Shown here piece after piece: positions 1 through 6,061 of a stretch of 7,242 bases of DNA. A program made the translations under genes and the position numbers. The stretch is from RGIG8775 sp045121195 (GTDB lineage: Bacteria; Bacillota; Clostridia; Oscillospirales; CAG-272): positions 1 through 7,242 of the forward strand of contig JBGVFO010000011.1 in NCBI GenBank assembly GCA_045121195.1, read 5' to 3'. The notes beneath the pieces are model-generated. The model was given only the letters and a program-made list of their open reading frames with translations, made no database searches and was not told the DNA's origin. Every line of letters starts with the position of its first letter. The first letter of the stretch is position 1.

Positions 1-1
1 C

Positions 2-667
2 TTCCACGGTGACGAGCATGTGACCGACTTTGCGCTCTTGGCCGACGGGATTTCCTACACCCCCGGTGCCGAGGGCAAGAAGGTTGTCGCTTGCTCCGAG
101 CTTGTGATCCACCAGACCTCCGTGCTTGACCGCTGGGAGGAAGGACTTGGCACCGACGGCAAGAAGGAGCAGGTTCTTGAGCACGACCAGATCTTTACCG
201 TTGACCGTAACGGCATCAGCGTTGACAGAACGCTGACCTGGCTTGTTTCCGATTTTGAGATCAACGCCGCGTATCCTATGATGTTCACTCTGCAGCGTGT
301 AACCGATTCTACCGAAACGGCACCCGTTTGTGAAATCGTGGATATTTACGACGCAAACGGTGCCCGCCTCGGCGGTGCGGTTACCGATTTGTCCTATGCG
401 AAGCAACTCAACCACCTTTCCTACGCAAGCGGACGCGAAGCGCGTTATAGCAGTGCAACCAGCGGAATCTCCGCTAAGGCGGGCGTCAAAAATCTGTCCG
501 GCGTCAGCGTAGCCAAAACCTTTATTGCTTCCCGTCCCAAATTGGACAATAAGTGGTACGTTAAAATGGTCTCCGCGAAAAACGGGAACAAGCCCGTCAG
601 CGGAGAGGCATGGAGTCTTACGTGCTACTATCAAATTGATTACACTACCCCTGATACACAGAAATGA
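2..667 (+). CDS. 3' part of an unrecognised gene, likely partner of the downstream surface glycoside hydrolase
   Basis: The reading frame is open from base 2 to a TGA at 665-667, giving 221 codons, so the true start lies upstream of the window. A GTG at 20 is the first start-like codon but has no convincing Shine-Dalgarno in the few visible bases, and in-frame coding (FHGDEH) continues before it, so I treat the gene as truncated by the window edge. The visible protein is hydrophilic, rich in Ser, Thr, Val and Asp with alternating hydrophobic residues, as in beta-sandwich proteins. It has an HGDE motif near its visible start and Trp/Tyr-rich strands (for example near KWYVKMV and SLTCYYQIDY at the C-terminus). 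No membrane segment is seen in the visible part. Only 25 bases separate its stop from the next gene on the same strand, so the two are probably co-transcribed. I do not recognise the family. A role in carbohydrate binding or processing is inference from the neighbour only. Confidence 0.75.
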   Translation, partial: FHGDEHVTDFALLADGISYTPGAEGKKVVACSELVIHQTSVLDRWEEGLGTDGKKEQVLEHDQIFTVDRNGISVDRTLTWLVSDFEINAAYPMMFTLQRVTDSTETAPVCEIVDIYDANGARLGGAVTDLSYAKQLNHLSYASGREARYSSATSGISAKAGVKNLSGVSVAKTFIASRPKLDNKWYVKMVSAKNGNKPVSGEAWSLTCYYQIDYTTPDTQK

Positions 668-675
668 TTTGTCCC

Positions 676-683
676 GGAAAGGA
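676..683 (+). promoter_or_regulatory. Ribosome binding site of the lipoprotein gene
   Basis: GGAAAGGA lies 9 bases before the ATG at 693. It fixes this ATG as the start, which is also where a complete lipoprotein signal peptide begins. Confidence 0.7.
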
Positions 684-692
684 TAGACCTTT

Positions 693-2963
693 ATGAAAAA
701 GTTTTTACCTCTTTTGTTGGCGTCCTTGATGCTTCTGTCGGTCGTTTCCTGCGGCGCCCTGCCGAAGGAGGTGGCGAGTGACGGAAACGCCGTCGCGCCC
801 ATAGAAAATTTGCAGGCCCTTGCCGCGTCCGCTCCTGCAAAAATGAGCACAATGGCAACCGATGACGCTTATATCCGTAGTGGAGAGCATGGAGGAAAAT
901 GCTATTACGACGAGAAGCGCTCCTCCGGCGAGCTTGAGATCAAGGCGGATATTCCCGGCTACTCCCGCGAGGTGCTGATCAAGTTCGATATCTCCGAGCT
1001 GGATCTTATTAAGGCGCAGAGCGTCCATTTGTACGTTAATTTTACTACCAGCGGCGGCGGAGCCAAATCGGGCAACGATCTGTACCTTTACGTGTATGAG
1101 GCCATCGGCGAGTGGGACTCCAAAACGGTAACCTACAACACCGCGCCCGTCCATGACGTGAATAAAAAGGTCGGTACCGCGGCTGTGCCCCGTAGCGGCG
1201 GCGTTTGTGCCGTTGACGTTTCCGACGCAATCTTTGACGCCGACTACGATGGCAAGACCGAGATCACCCTCCGCCTTGCTCTGAGTGAGCAAACCGTCAG
1301 CCAATGCATCATTTCTTCGGTCAGCAGCAGCAATACGTACGTCCGCCCCAAGCTCATGGTGCAAAGCTCTGCCTCAAGCAACAATTACGAAAAGATGCTC
1401 CTTGCGGACGGCGCGGCCAACGACGCCCTCTGGGCATATGCCGAGGAGATGTATGACAGCTGGTACGGCCGCTATCAGGAGATCCTCGCAAAGGGAGACT
1501 ATTCCTACGAGTCGGTGGTGACCGATAGCGACGAATACAACCGCACGGTCTCGGCCAGAGGCGGCAACGGAAGCAGCAAATATTATACCTTTGACACCCG
1601 ACTTGTGTCCGATCTTGAGGGATATAAGGAAACGGTATACGACGTAGACCGCTACGGCGGCGTCCTTTCCGGCGAAAAGCAGGAGGCGACGGGCTATTAT
1701 TACACCAAAAAGATCGGCGACAGATGGTGGGTGGTGGATCCTCTGGGTAACCTTGTGCACATCCACGGCACCTCCCACTTCAAATACGCTTACATCAACA
1801 CCGCAGAGGCTCAGAAGGCATCTGCCCTCCGCGTCTTTGGAACCTATGAAAAATGGGCCATTGCCGCAACCCGTTGGGCCATGGAGGATCTGTATATCAA
1901 CGTAGCGCACTCGGTTTCTAATGAGGCGCGTGACGTGGAGCTTTCCATGCCCATCACGGGTAGCTTCAGCGGTATCAACGCCTATTCTAACAGTATCGGT
2001 GCCATCATTCCCAACGGCGGTGGCGTACCCCAGTTTGCGGGCGGCGCAATGCCCGTGTTCGATCCCGCGTTTGAGGAGTACGTAGACGAAAGCGTGCAGA
2101 AAAAGGTGGCCGAGTATGCGGGCAGAACCGACGTTATCGGCTACATCTCGGACAACGAGGTGCTGATGGGCGACAGAATGCTGGAGTCCTATCTGTCCCT
2201 TAACTACACCGCGCCTATCTTCCTGTACTCTTACGCCTGCGCATGGACGTGGTACAAGAATATCACAGGTGAGGAAAATCCCTCCGTCGAGGATATCGAC
2301 AAGTACTGCAAAAAGCTTGGCGTGGACCTTTGGGATCTTTTTAAAGGCTTCGTTTACGACCGCTATTATAAGGTCTGCTCCGAGACCCTGGATAAGTACG
2401 ATCCCAACCGCATGTATATGGGCAATCGCTATCTGATCGACTGCAGTAAGTGGGAGTGGATCATGCGCTTCACGGGCTATTGGTGTGACCTTATGTGCAT
2501 CAACTACTACCACGTTTGGGAGATTCCCACCAGCCGCGAGACCAAGGACGGCTCTCCCACCCTGGATCAGCTTGGTGCGTGGCTCGGCATTCCCTTTGTG
2601 GTAACCGAGTTCTACTCCAAGGGTAACGACGCGGTGGATGCCAACGGCACGCCTATGAACAACAACGGCGGTGCCGGATGGGTGGTTGCAACCCAGAAGG
2701 AGCGCGGATACTTCTACCAGAACTTCTGCCTGAAGCTTCTGCAATGCAAGTACAACGTAGGCTGGTTCCAGTTCCAGTTCATCGATAACGATCCCACCGA
2801 CCCCATCGGATCTCCCGCCGCGGCGCAGAGTGCCAACAAGGGAATCGTTGACTGGAATCAGGATTTCGAGATCTACAGCGACTTTACCGAGCAGCTGGCT
2901 ATGCTCAACAAAAACACCTACGCCCTCATCGAATATTTCGACGGCGTAGATTCCATCAAGTAA
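693..2963 (+). CDS. Surface lipoprotein: DNRLRE/CBM96-like domain plus GH50-like clan GH-A glycoside hydrolase
   Basis: This is a 756-residue exported glycoside hydrolase, predicted to be anchored to the outer face of the cytoplasmic membrane. Residues 1-20 are a lipoprotein signal: Lys-Lys, a hydrophobic core and a lipobox VVSC with Cys20 as the lipidated residue. Residues about 56-224 resemble the DNRLRE/CBM96 beta-sandwich (AYIRSGE start, REVLIKFDIS, GEWDSKTVTYNTAP, RPKLMV end). The catalytic module runs from about residue 335 to the end. It opens with WWVVDPLGN (345-353), typical of agarase-like enzymes. It then has GYISDNE with Glu489 as likely acid/base, DPNRMYMGNRY from 570, CDLMCINYY from 598, VVTEF with Glu639 as likely nucleophile, and an aromatic GWFQFQF segment from 690. 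A Glu pair about 150 residues apart fits a clan GH-A (beta/alpha)8 barrel. The closest resemblance I recall is GH50 beta-agarase-like proteins, but the match is distant, so the substrate (agar-like or another beta-linked glycan) is not assigned. It is probably co-transcribed with the upstream partial gene. Confidence 0.85.
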   Translation: MKKFLPLLLASLMLLSVVSCGALPKEVASDGNAVAPIENLQALAASAPAKMSTMATDDAYIRSGEHGGKCYYDEKRSSGELEIKADIPGYSREVLIKFDISELDLIKAQSVHLYVNFTTSGGGAKSGNDLYLYVYEAIGEWDSKTVTYNTAPVHDVNKKVGTAAVPRSGGVCAVDVSDAIFDADYDGKTEITLRLALSEQTVSQCIISSVSSSNTYVRPKLMVQSSASSNNYEKMLLADGAANDALWAYAEEMYDSWYGRYQEILAKGDYSYESVVTDSDEYNRTVSARGGNGSSKYYTFDTRLVSDLEGYKETVYDVDRYGGVLSGEKQEATGYYYTKKIGDRWWVVDPLGNLVHIHGTSHFKYAYINTAEAQKASALRVFGTYEKWAIAATRWAMEDLYINVAHSVSNEARDVELSMPITGSFSGINAYSNSIGAIIPNGGGVPQFAGGAMPVFDPAFEEYVDESVQKKVAEYAGRTDVIGYISDNEVLMGDRMLESYLSLNYTAPIFLYSYACAWTWYKNITGEENPSVEDIDKYCKKLGVDLWDLFKGFVYDRYYKVCSETLDKYDPNRMYMGNRYLIDCSKWEWIMRFTGYWCDLMCINYYHVWEIPTSRETKDGSPTLDQLGAWLGIPFVVTEFYSKGNDAVDANGTPMNNNGGAGWVVATQKERGYFYQNFCLKLLQCKYNVGWFQFQFIDNDPTDPIGSPAAAQSANKGIVDWNQDFEIYSDFTEQLAMLNKNTYALIEYFDGVDSIK

Positions 2964-2978
2964 ATCTATTCCCTTTCG

Positions 2979-3006
2979 GCAGCAGACCACAGTTGTGGTC
3001 TGCTGC
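2979..3006 (+). terminator. Hairpin after the hydrolase gene (probable terminator, hairpin 1 of 3)
   Basis: A perfect 13-bp inverted repeat, GCAGCAGACCACA at 2979-2991 and its reverse complement at 2994-3006, is separated by only GT, so the real loop must open by one pair. It begins 15 bases after the hydrolase TAA and is followed by TTATT, a weak T-rich tail on the plus strand. It is best read as the first stop signal for the rightward operon, with the stronger hairpin just downstream as a second. Confidence 0.6.
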
Positions 3007-3009
3007 TTA

Positions 3010-3056
3010 TTGTATAACGAAAACCACGCGACTATCGCGTGGTTTTCGTTATACAA
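3010..3056. terminator. Bidirectional intrinsic terminator with a perfect 22-bp stem (hairpin 2 of 3)
   Basis: The left arm at 3010-3031 is exactly complementary to the right arm at 3035-3056, with a three-base CTA loop. The inner part is GC-rich (CCACGCGA paired with TCGCGTGG) and is flanked by AAAA on the left and TTTT on the right. Read from either strand it is therefore a GC hairpin followed by TTTTCGTTATA. That is the architecture of a two-way intrinsic terminator between the convergent hydrolase and xylBA transcripts. Confidence 0.8.
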
Positions 3057-3060
3057 TGAA

Positions 3061-3082
3061 GCCCGCTGCAAATGCAGCGGGC
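3061..3082 (-). terminator. Hairpin after xylA (probable terminator, hairpin 3 of 3)
   Basis: A perfect 10-bp inverted repeat, GCCCGCTGCA at 3061-3070 and TGCAGCGGGC at 3073-3082, is separated by AA on the plus strand. It lies 12 bases beyond the xylA stop on the minus strand, where it is followed by TTCATTGT. The stem is strong but the T tract is poor, so it may work together with the bidirectional hairpin immediately beyond it. Confidence 0.6.
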
Positions 3083-3094
3083 CCTGTTCTTTCA

Positions 3095-4408
3095 TCAAAA
3101 AAGCACTCTGTTCATAACACCTTCAAGATATTCCTGTCTGCCGCTATCGGGGGCGGGACAAGTACCCATTTTCTCTGCGTGAGCCGCAAGCTCTGCGAGT
3201 GTCGACTTTCCGCTTCTGATCTTCTGTCCAAGCTCACCCTTGAAGCTCTCGTACCTCTTCTCAACGAAGGCATCAAGCGCGCCGCCTTCGATGATCTCCG
3301 CAGCCTTGATCAGACCCAAAGCGAAGGTATCCATTCCCAAAATATAGGCGTAGAACATATCCTCATAGGTGTTACTGGGCCTGCGGTTCTTAGCGTCAAA
3401 GTTAAAGCCGCCCGTAAGACCGCCTGCTTTCAAGACCTCATACATACATTTTGTGCTTTCATACACGTCATAGGGGAACTCGTCGGTATCCCAACCAAGC
3501 AGGTAATCGCCCTGGTTGGCGTCGATGGAGCCGAGCATACCGTTGATCGCGGAAATACGAAGCTCATGCTGGAAGGTGTGTCCCGCAAGCGTCGCGTGAT
3601 TCGCCTCAATATTCATCTTAAAGTCTTTGTCAAGTCCGTACTGACGCAAGAATCCAATTGCCGTCGCCGCGTCAAAGTCATACTGATGCTTCATAGGCTC
3701 CTTGGGCTTGGGTTCAATGTAGAAGTCACCTGTAAAGCCAATGCTTCTTCCATATTCAACTGCCATTCTCATAAGATTCGCTATGTTCTCTTGCTCAAAC
3801 TTAACGTCTGTATTCAGGAGGGTTTCATATCCCTCTCGGCCGCCCCAAAATACATAACCGCGACCGCCGAGCTTGACAGTAAGCTCAAGCGCCTTCTTGA
3901 TCTGTGCCGCCGCAAAGCAGTAAACGTCAACGGAGTTGGTGCTTCCTGCTCCGTTCATAAAGCGAGGATTGGAAAACATATTTGCCGTTCCCCAAAGGCA
4001 CTTGATGTCTGTTCCCTTCATCTTTTCAAGTATGTAGTCGGTTATCTCGTCAAGACGGCGATTGGTCTCGTTTATATCGTCTGCTTCGGGAACGATATCT
4101 ACGTCGTGGAAGCAGAAATATTGGATGCCGAGCTTCTGCATAAACTCAAAGCCCGCGTCAACCTTTGCTTTCGCGTGCTCCATAGTTCCCTTTTCCGCGC
4201 CAAAGCCCTTGTCGGCAGTGTCTCTGCCGAACATATCCGTGCCTGCGGCACAAAGATTGTGCCACCAAGCCATGGCGAAGGGCAGATGCTCACTCATCTT
4301 TTTGCCCATTATAACCCTGTCAGCGTCATAATATCTGAAGGCAAAGGGGTTCTTTGTGTTTTTCCCCTCGTATTTTATTGTGGGAATATTTTTGAAAAGC
4401 TCACTCAT
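3095..4408 (-). CDS. xylA: Xylose isomerase (EC 5.3.1.5), class II
   Basis: This cytoplasmic enzyme interconverts D-xylose and D-xylulose, the first step of the bacterial isomerase route, using two divalent metal ions. The protein is 437 residues, the usual length of class II enzymes (about 440), and covers the whole family fold. Visible landmarks are AWWH near 47-50; FHDVD with His101 and Asp104, the catalytic pair at the same numbers as in the E. coli enzyme; LWGTANMF; VFWGGREGYETLLNTD; and EPKPKEP with Glu232 and Lys234. Further on are NIEANHATLAGH with Glu268 and His271, DANQGD with Asp296, WDTDE with Asp307 and Asp309, and NFDAK with Asp338. All expected metal ligands are present, so it should be active. 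The ATG at 4408 is preceded by AAAGGAG at 4416-4422 with 7-base spacing. It is the second gene of the xylBA operon, starting 4 bases after the xylB stop. Confidence 0.97.
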   Translation of the reverse strand: MSELFKNIPTIKYEGKNTKNPFAFRYYDADRVIMGKKMSEHLPFAMAWWHNLCAAGTDMFGRDTADKGFGAEKGTMEHAKAKVDAGFEFMQKLGIQYFCFHDVDIVPEADDINETNRRLDEITDYILEKMKGTDIKCLWGTANMFSNPRFMNGAGSTNSVDVYCFAAAQIKKALELTVKLGGRGYVFWGGREGYETLLNTDVKFEQENIANLMRMAVEYGRSIGFTGDFYIEPKPKEPMKHQYDFDAATAIGFLRQYGLDKDFKMNIEANHATLAGHTFQHELRISAINGMLGSIDANQGDYLLGWDTDEFPYDVYESTKCMYEVLKAGGLTGGFNFDAKNRRPSNTYEDMFYAYILGMDTFALGLIKAAEIIEGGALDAFVEKRYESFKGELGQKIRSGKSTLAELAAHAEKMGTCPAPDSGRQEYLEGVMNRVLF

Positions 4409-4412
4409 TGTC

Positions 4413-5888
4413 TTACTCCTTTATTTCCTTGTATAATTCTTTAACCGCGGGATATATTCTGCGGTATTTTTCATATCTGTCGGCATAAAGTGCCACAAGC
4501 GCGCGGCTTGGCTTTACCGTTTCTCTTATCTCAAAGAATTTATCAATGGCCTCATTTACGTTTTCAAACTGTCCTGCGCCAACCATGGCAAGTATGGCAG
4601 ATCCATACCCGGGACCTTGCTCTGTTACCGGAATAGTAAGCTCAATATCAAGCACGTTCGCAAGTATCTCGCGCCACGTCTTGGATTTTGCTCCGCCGCC
4701 GCACAAACAGCTTGACTTTACATGGATTCCAAATTTCTTGATTACCTCAAGATTATCCTTGATAGCAAAGGCAACGCCCTCCAGCACGGCCTGGTACATA
4801 TCCGCTCTCGAGGTGTTCGGGCGAAGTCCTATGAACATTCCCGTAGCATTCGCGTCGTTGATCGGGCTTCTCTCGCCCATAAGATATGGCAGGAAGAACA
4901 CTTCGTTTTTTCCAAGCTCCGTTATGGCGTTTTCCTCTGATTTATAGTCCTTTGTATTGAGGATCTCATCGCAAAACCACTTGTTGCACGACGCGGCAGA
5001 GAGGATACAACCCATAAGGTGATATCCGCCATCGGAATGGCAGAACGAATGGATCGCTTGCTTTACATCACCCGAGAAGCTGTCGCTTGACACGAAGACG
5101 GTACCCGACGTACCGAGGGAGATATTACATTTTCCGTCACCGACCGTTCCCGTACCGATAGCGGCCGCCGCGTTATCCCCCGCACCTGCTACAACTACGG
5201 CACGCTTGTTGATGCCAAATGCTTCGGCAAGCTCTGCTTTGATCGTTCCCACCACCTCAAAGCTTTCATAAAGCCCCGGCATTTGCGCTTCGGTGATACC
5301 GCAAATATCAAGCATTTCTCTTGACCAGCGCTTATTCTTCACGTCCAACAAAAGCATACCCGAGGCATCGGAGTAGTCGGTGCAATGTACGCCCGTGAGC
5401 AGGTAATTTACGTAGTCCTTCGGGAGCATGATCTTGCTTATCCTTGCAAAATTCTCCGGCTCGTTTTCTCTGACCCACAGGATCTTAGGCGCGGTAAATC
5501 CTGCAAAGGCTATATTTCCCGTATTTTCAAAAAGCTGTTCGACACCCACCACCTCGTTGAGATAGGCCGTTTCCTTGTCTGTGCGCCCATCGTTCCAAAG
5601 TATTGTGGGGCGTATCACCCGATCCTCCCGATCAAGTATCACGAGCCCATGCATCTGTCCCGCGACACCAATGCCCCGAACGTCCTGTCCGTCAAAGCCA
5701 TCAAGCAACGCGGGGAGGCCCTCGCAGATCGCATTCCACCAATCATCCGCATTTTGCTCGCTCCAACCGCTACCCGGATAATAAACAGGATACTCCCTTG
5801 TCTTTTCGTTGCGAATGTTTCCCGTTTCATCAACGAGCATAAGTTTTACGGATGATGTTCCAAGGTCAATTCCTATGTAAAGATCCAT
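4413..5888 (-). CDS. xylB: Xylulokinase (EC 2.7.1.17), FGGY family
   Basis: This cytoplasmic kinase phosphorylates D-xylulose with ATP to D-xylulose 5-phosphate. The 491-residue protein has the two-domain FGGY layout: YIGIDLGTSSVKL at the N-terminus (Asp8 in the phosphate-binding loop), GQMHG with Met79-His80, LWNDGR near 97-102, and the LPKDYVNYLLTG segment with TDYSDASG. GAGDNAAAAIG follows with Asp238 as the likely catalytic base, then GTSGTVF, LMGERSP, CGGGAKS around 396-402 and GPGYGSAILA near 425-434. I chose the ATG at 5888 over an in-frame start at 5966. It is preceded by AAAGGAGA at 5895-5902 with 7-base spacing, and family homology begins exactly there; the extra 26 residues upstream read as translated control region. 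The final codons (Lys-Glu-stop) contain the xylA ribosome binding site. The combination with xylA supports xylulokinase over other FGGY kinases such as glycerol or ribulose kinase. Confidence 0.96.
   Translation of the reverse strand: MDLYIGIDLGTSSVKLMLVDETGNIRNEKTREYPVYYPGSGWSEQNADDWWNAICEGLPALLDGFDGQDVRGIGVAGQMHGLVILDREDRVIRPTILWNDGRTDKETAYLNEVVGVEQLFENTGNIAFAGFTAPKILWVRENEPENFARISKIMLPKDYVNYLLTGVHCTDYSDASGMLLLDVKNKRWSREMLDICGITEAQMPGLYESFEVVGTIKAELAEAFGINKRAVVVAGAGDNAAAAIGTGTVGDGKCNISLGTSGTVFVSSDSFSGDVKQAIHSFCHSDGGYHLMGCILSAASCNKWFCDEILNTKDYKSEENAITELGKNEVFFLPYLMGERSPINDANATGMFIGLRPNTSRADMYQAVLEGVAFAIKDNLEVIKKFGIHVKSSCLCGGGAKSKTWREILANVLDIELTIPVTEQGPGYGSAILAMVGAGQFENVNEAIDKFFEIRETVKPSRALVALYADRYEKYRRIYPAVKELYKEIKE
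4416..4422 (-). promoter_or_regulatory. xylA ribosome binding site embedded in the last codons of xylB
   Basis: AAAGGAG on the minus strand encodes the last two residues of XylB (Lys-Glu, with preceding bases) and sits 7 bases before the xylA ATG. The TAA of xylB lies between the two. Ribosomes finishing xylB therefore stop on top of the xylA start, which suggests translational coupling. Confidence 0.8.
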
Positions 5889-5894
5889 ACCTTG

Positions 5895-5902
5895 TCTCCT
5901 TT
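5895..5902 (-). promoter_or_regulatory. xylB ribosome binding site (decides the start)
   Basis: AAAGGAGA on the minus strand, with AGGAG 7 bases from the ATG at 5888, is near-optimal. It rules for this ATG against the longer in-frame start at 5966. Confidence 0.85.
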
Positions 5903-5933
5903 CAAAAGACCGAATGAAGGAAGTTCCCTTAAA

Positions 5934-5950
5934 ATGATACCGAAATCGGT
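5934..5950. promoter_or_regulatory. Possible operator palindrome abutting a candidate xylB -10 box
   Basis: ACCGA-AA-TCGGT at 5939-5950 is a perfect 5-bp inverted repeat with a 2-base centre. It abuts TATCAT on the minus strand (5934-5939), a 5/6 match to a -10 box about 46 bases upstream of the xylB start. The best upstream -35 at 17-base spacing is poor (GTGTTG), and TTGAAA is at only 14, so this promoter would need an activator. That is compatible with control by the adjacent AraC-type protein, but it is inference. Confidence 0.35.
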
Positions 5951-5984
5951 GCTTTTCAACACACAAAGGAATCCCCTCAATGTA

Positions 5985-6013
5985 ATTCTACCACCTCCCG
6001 CTTGACAAAACAA
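5985..6013 (-). promoter_or_regulatory. Alternative candidate xylBA promoter, overlapping the regulator promoter
   Basis: On the minus strand TTGTTT (6008-6013) is followed after exactly 17 bases by TAGAAT (5985-5990, 5/6 match). The -35 match is only 3/6. Its -35 lies in the spacer of the plus-strand regulator promoter and its spacer covers that promoter's -35, so both could not be occupied at once. A transcript from here would have a leader of about 90 bases before xylB. Confidence 0.35.
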
Positions 6014-6030
6014 GAAAAAACCTGTATAAT
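6002..6030 (+). promoter_or_regulatory. Perfect sigma-A consensus promoter of the AraC-type regulator
   Basis: TTGACA at 6002-6007 and TATAAT at 6025-6030 are separated by exactly 17 bases: a full match to the vegetative (sigma-A/sigma-70) consensus in both boxes and in spacing. Transcription would start around 6036-6038, leaving a leader of about 25 bases before the ATG at 6062. The spacer is A-rich. Confidence 0.85.
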
Positions 6031-6061
6031 AATAGACAGAATTTTACTTTTTCGAGGGAAT

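Noticed and set aside
1374..3098. A 574-codon open frame on the minus strand opposite the hydrolase gene
   Set aside because: It is a shadow: the plus-strand gene has a signal peptide, domains and catalytic motifs, while the antisense translation shows no recognisable domain and runs through all three hairpins. Its openness follows from codon bias of the real gene.
2993..4444. A 483-codon open frame on the plus strand opposite xylA
   Set aside because: xylA on the minus strand has every catalytic residue. The plus-strand frame starts inside hairpin 1 and has no ribosome site or family resemblance.
5889..5966. A 26-residue N-terminal extension of XylB
   Set aside because: An optimal ribosome site precedes the ATG at 5888, FGGY homology starts there, and the extension covers the control region including a palindrome.
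5889..6001. CcpA catabolite-response (cre) site upstream of xylB
   Set aside because: Comparing the TGAAAAGCACCGAT region (minus strand) with the cre consensus shows that the central CG and several flanking positions do not match.
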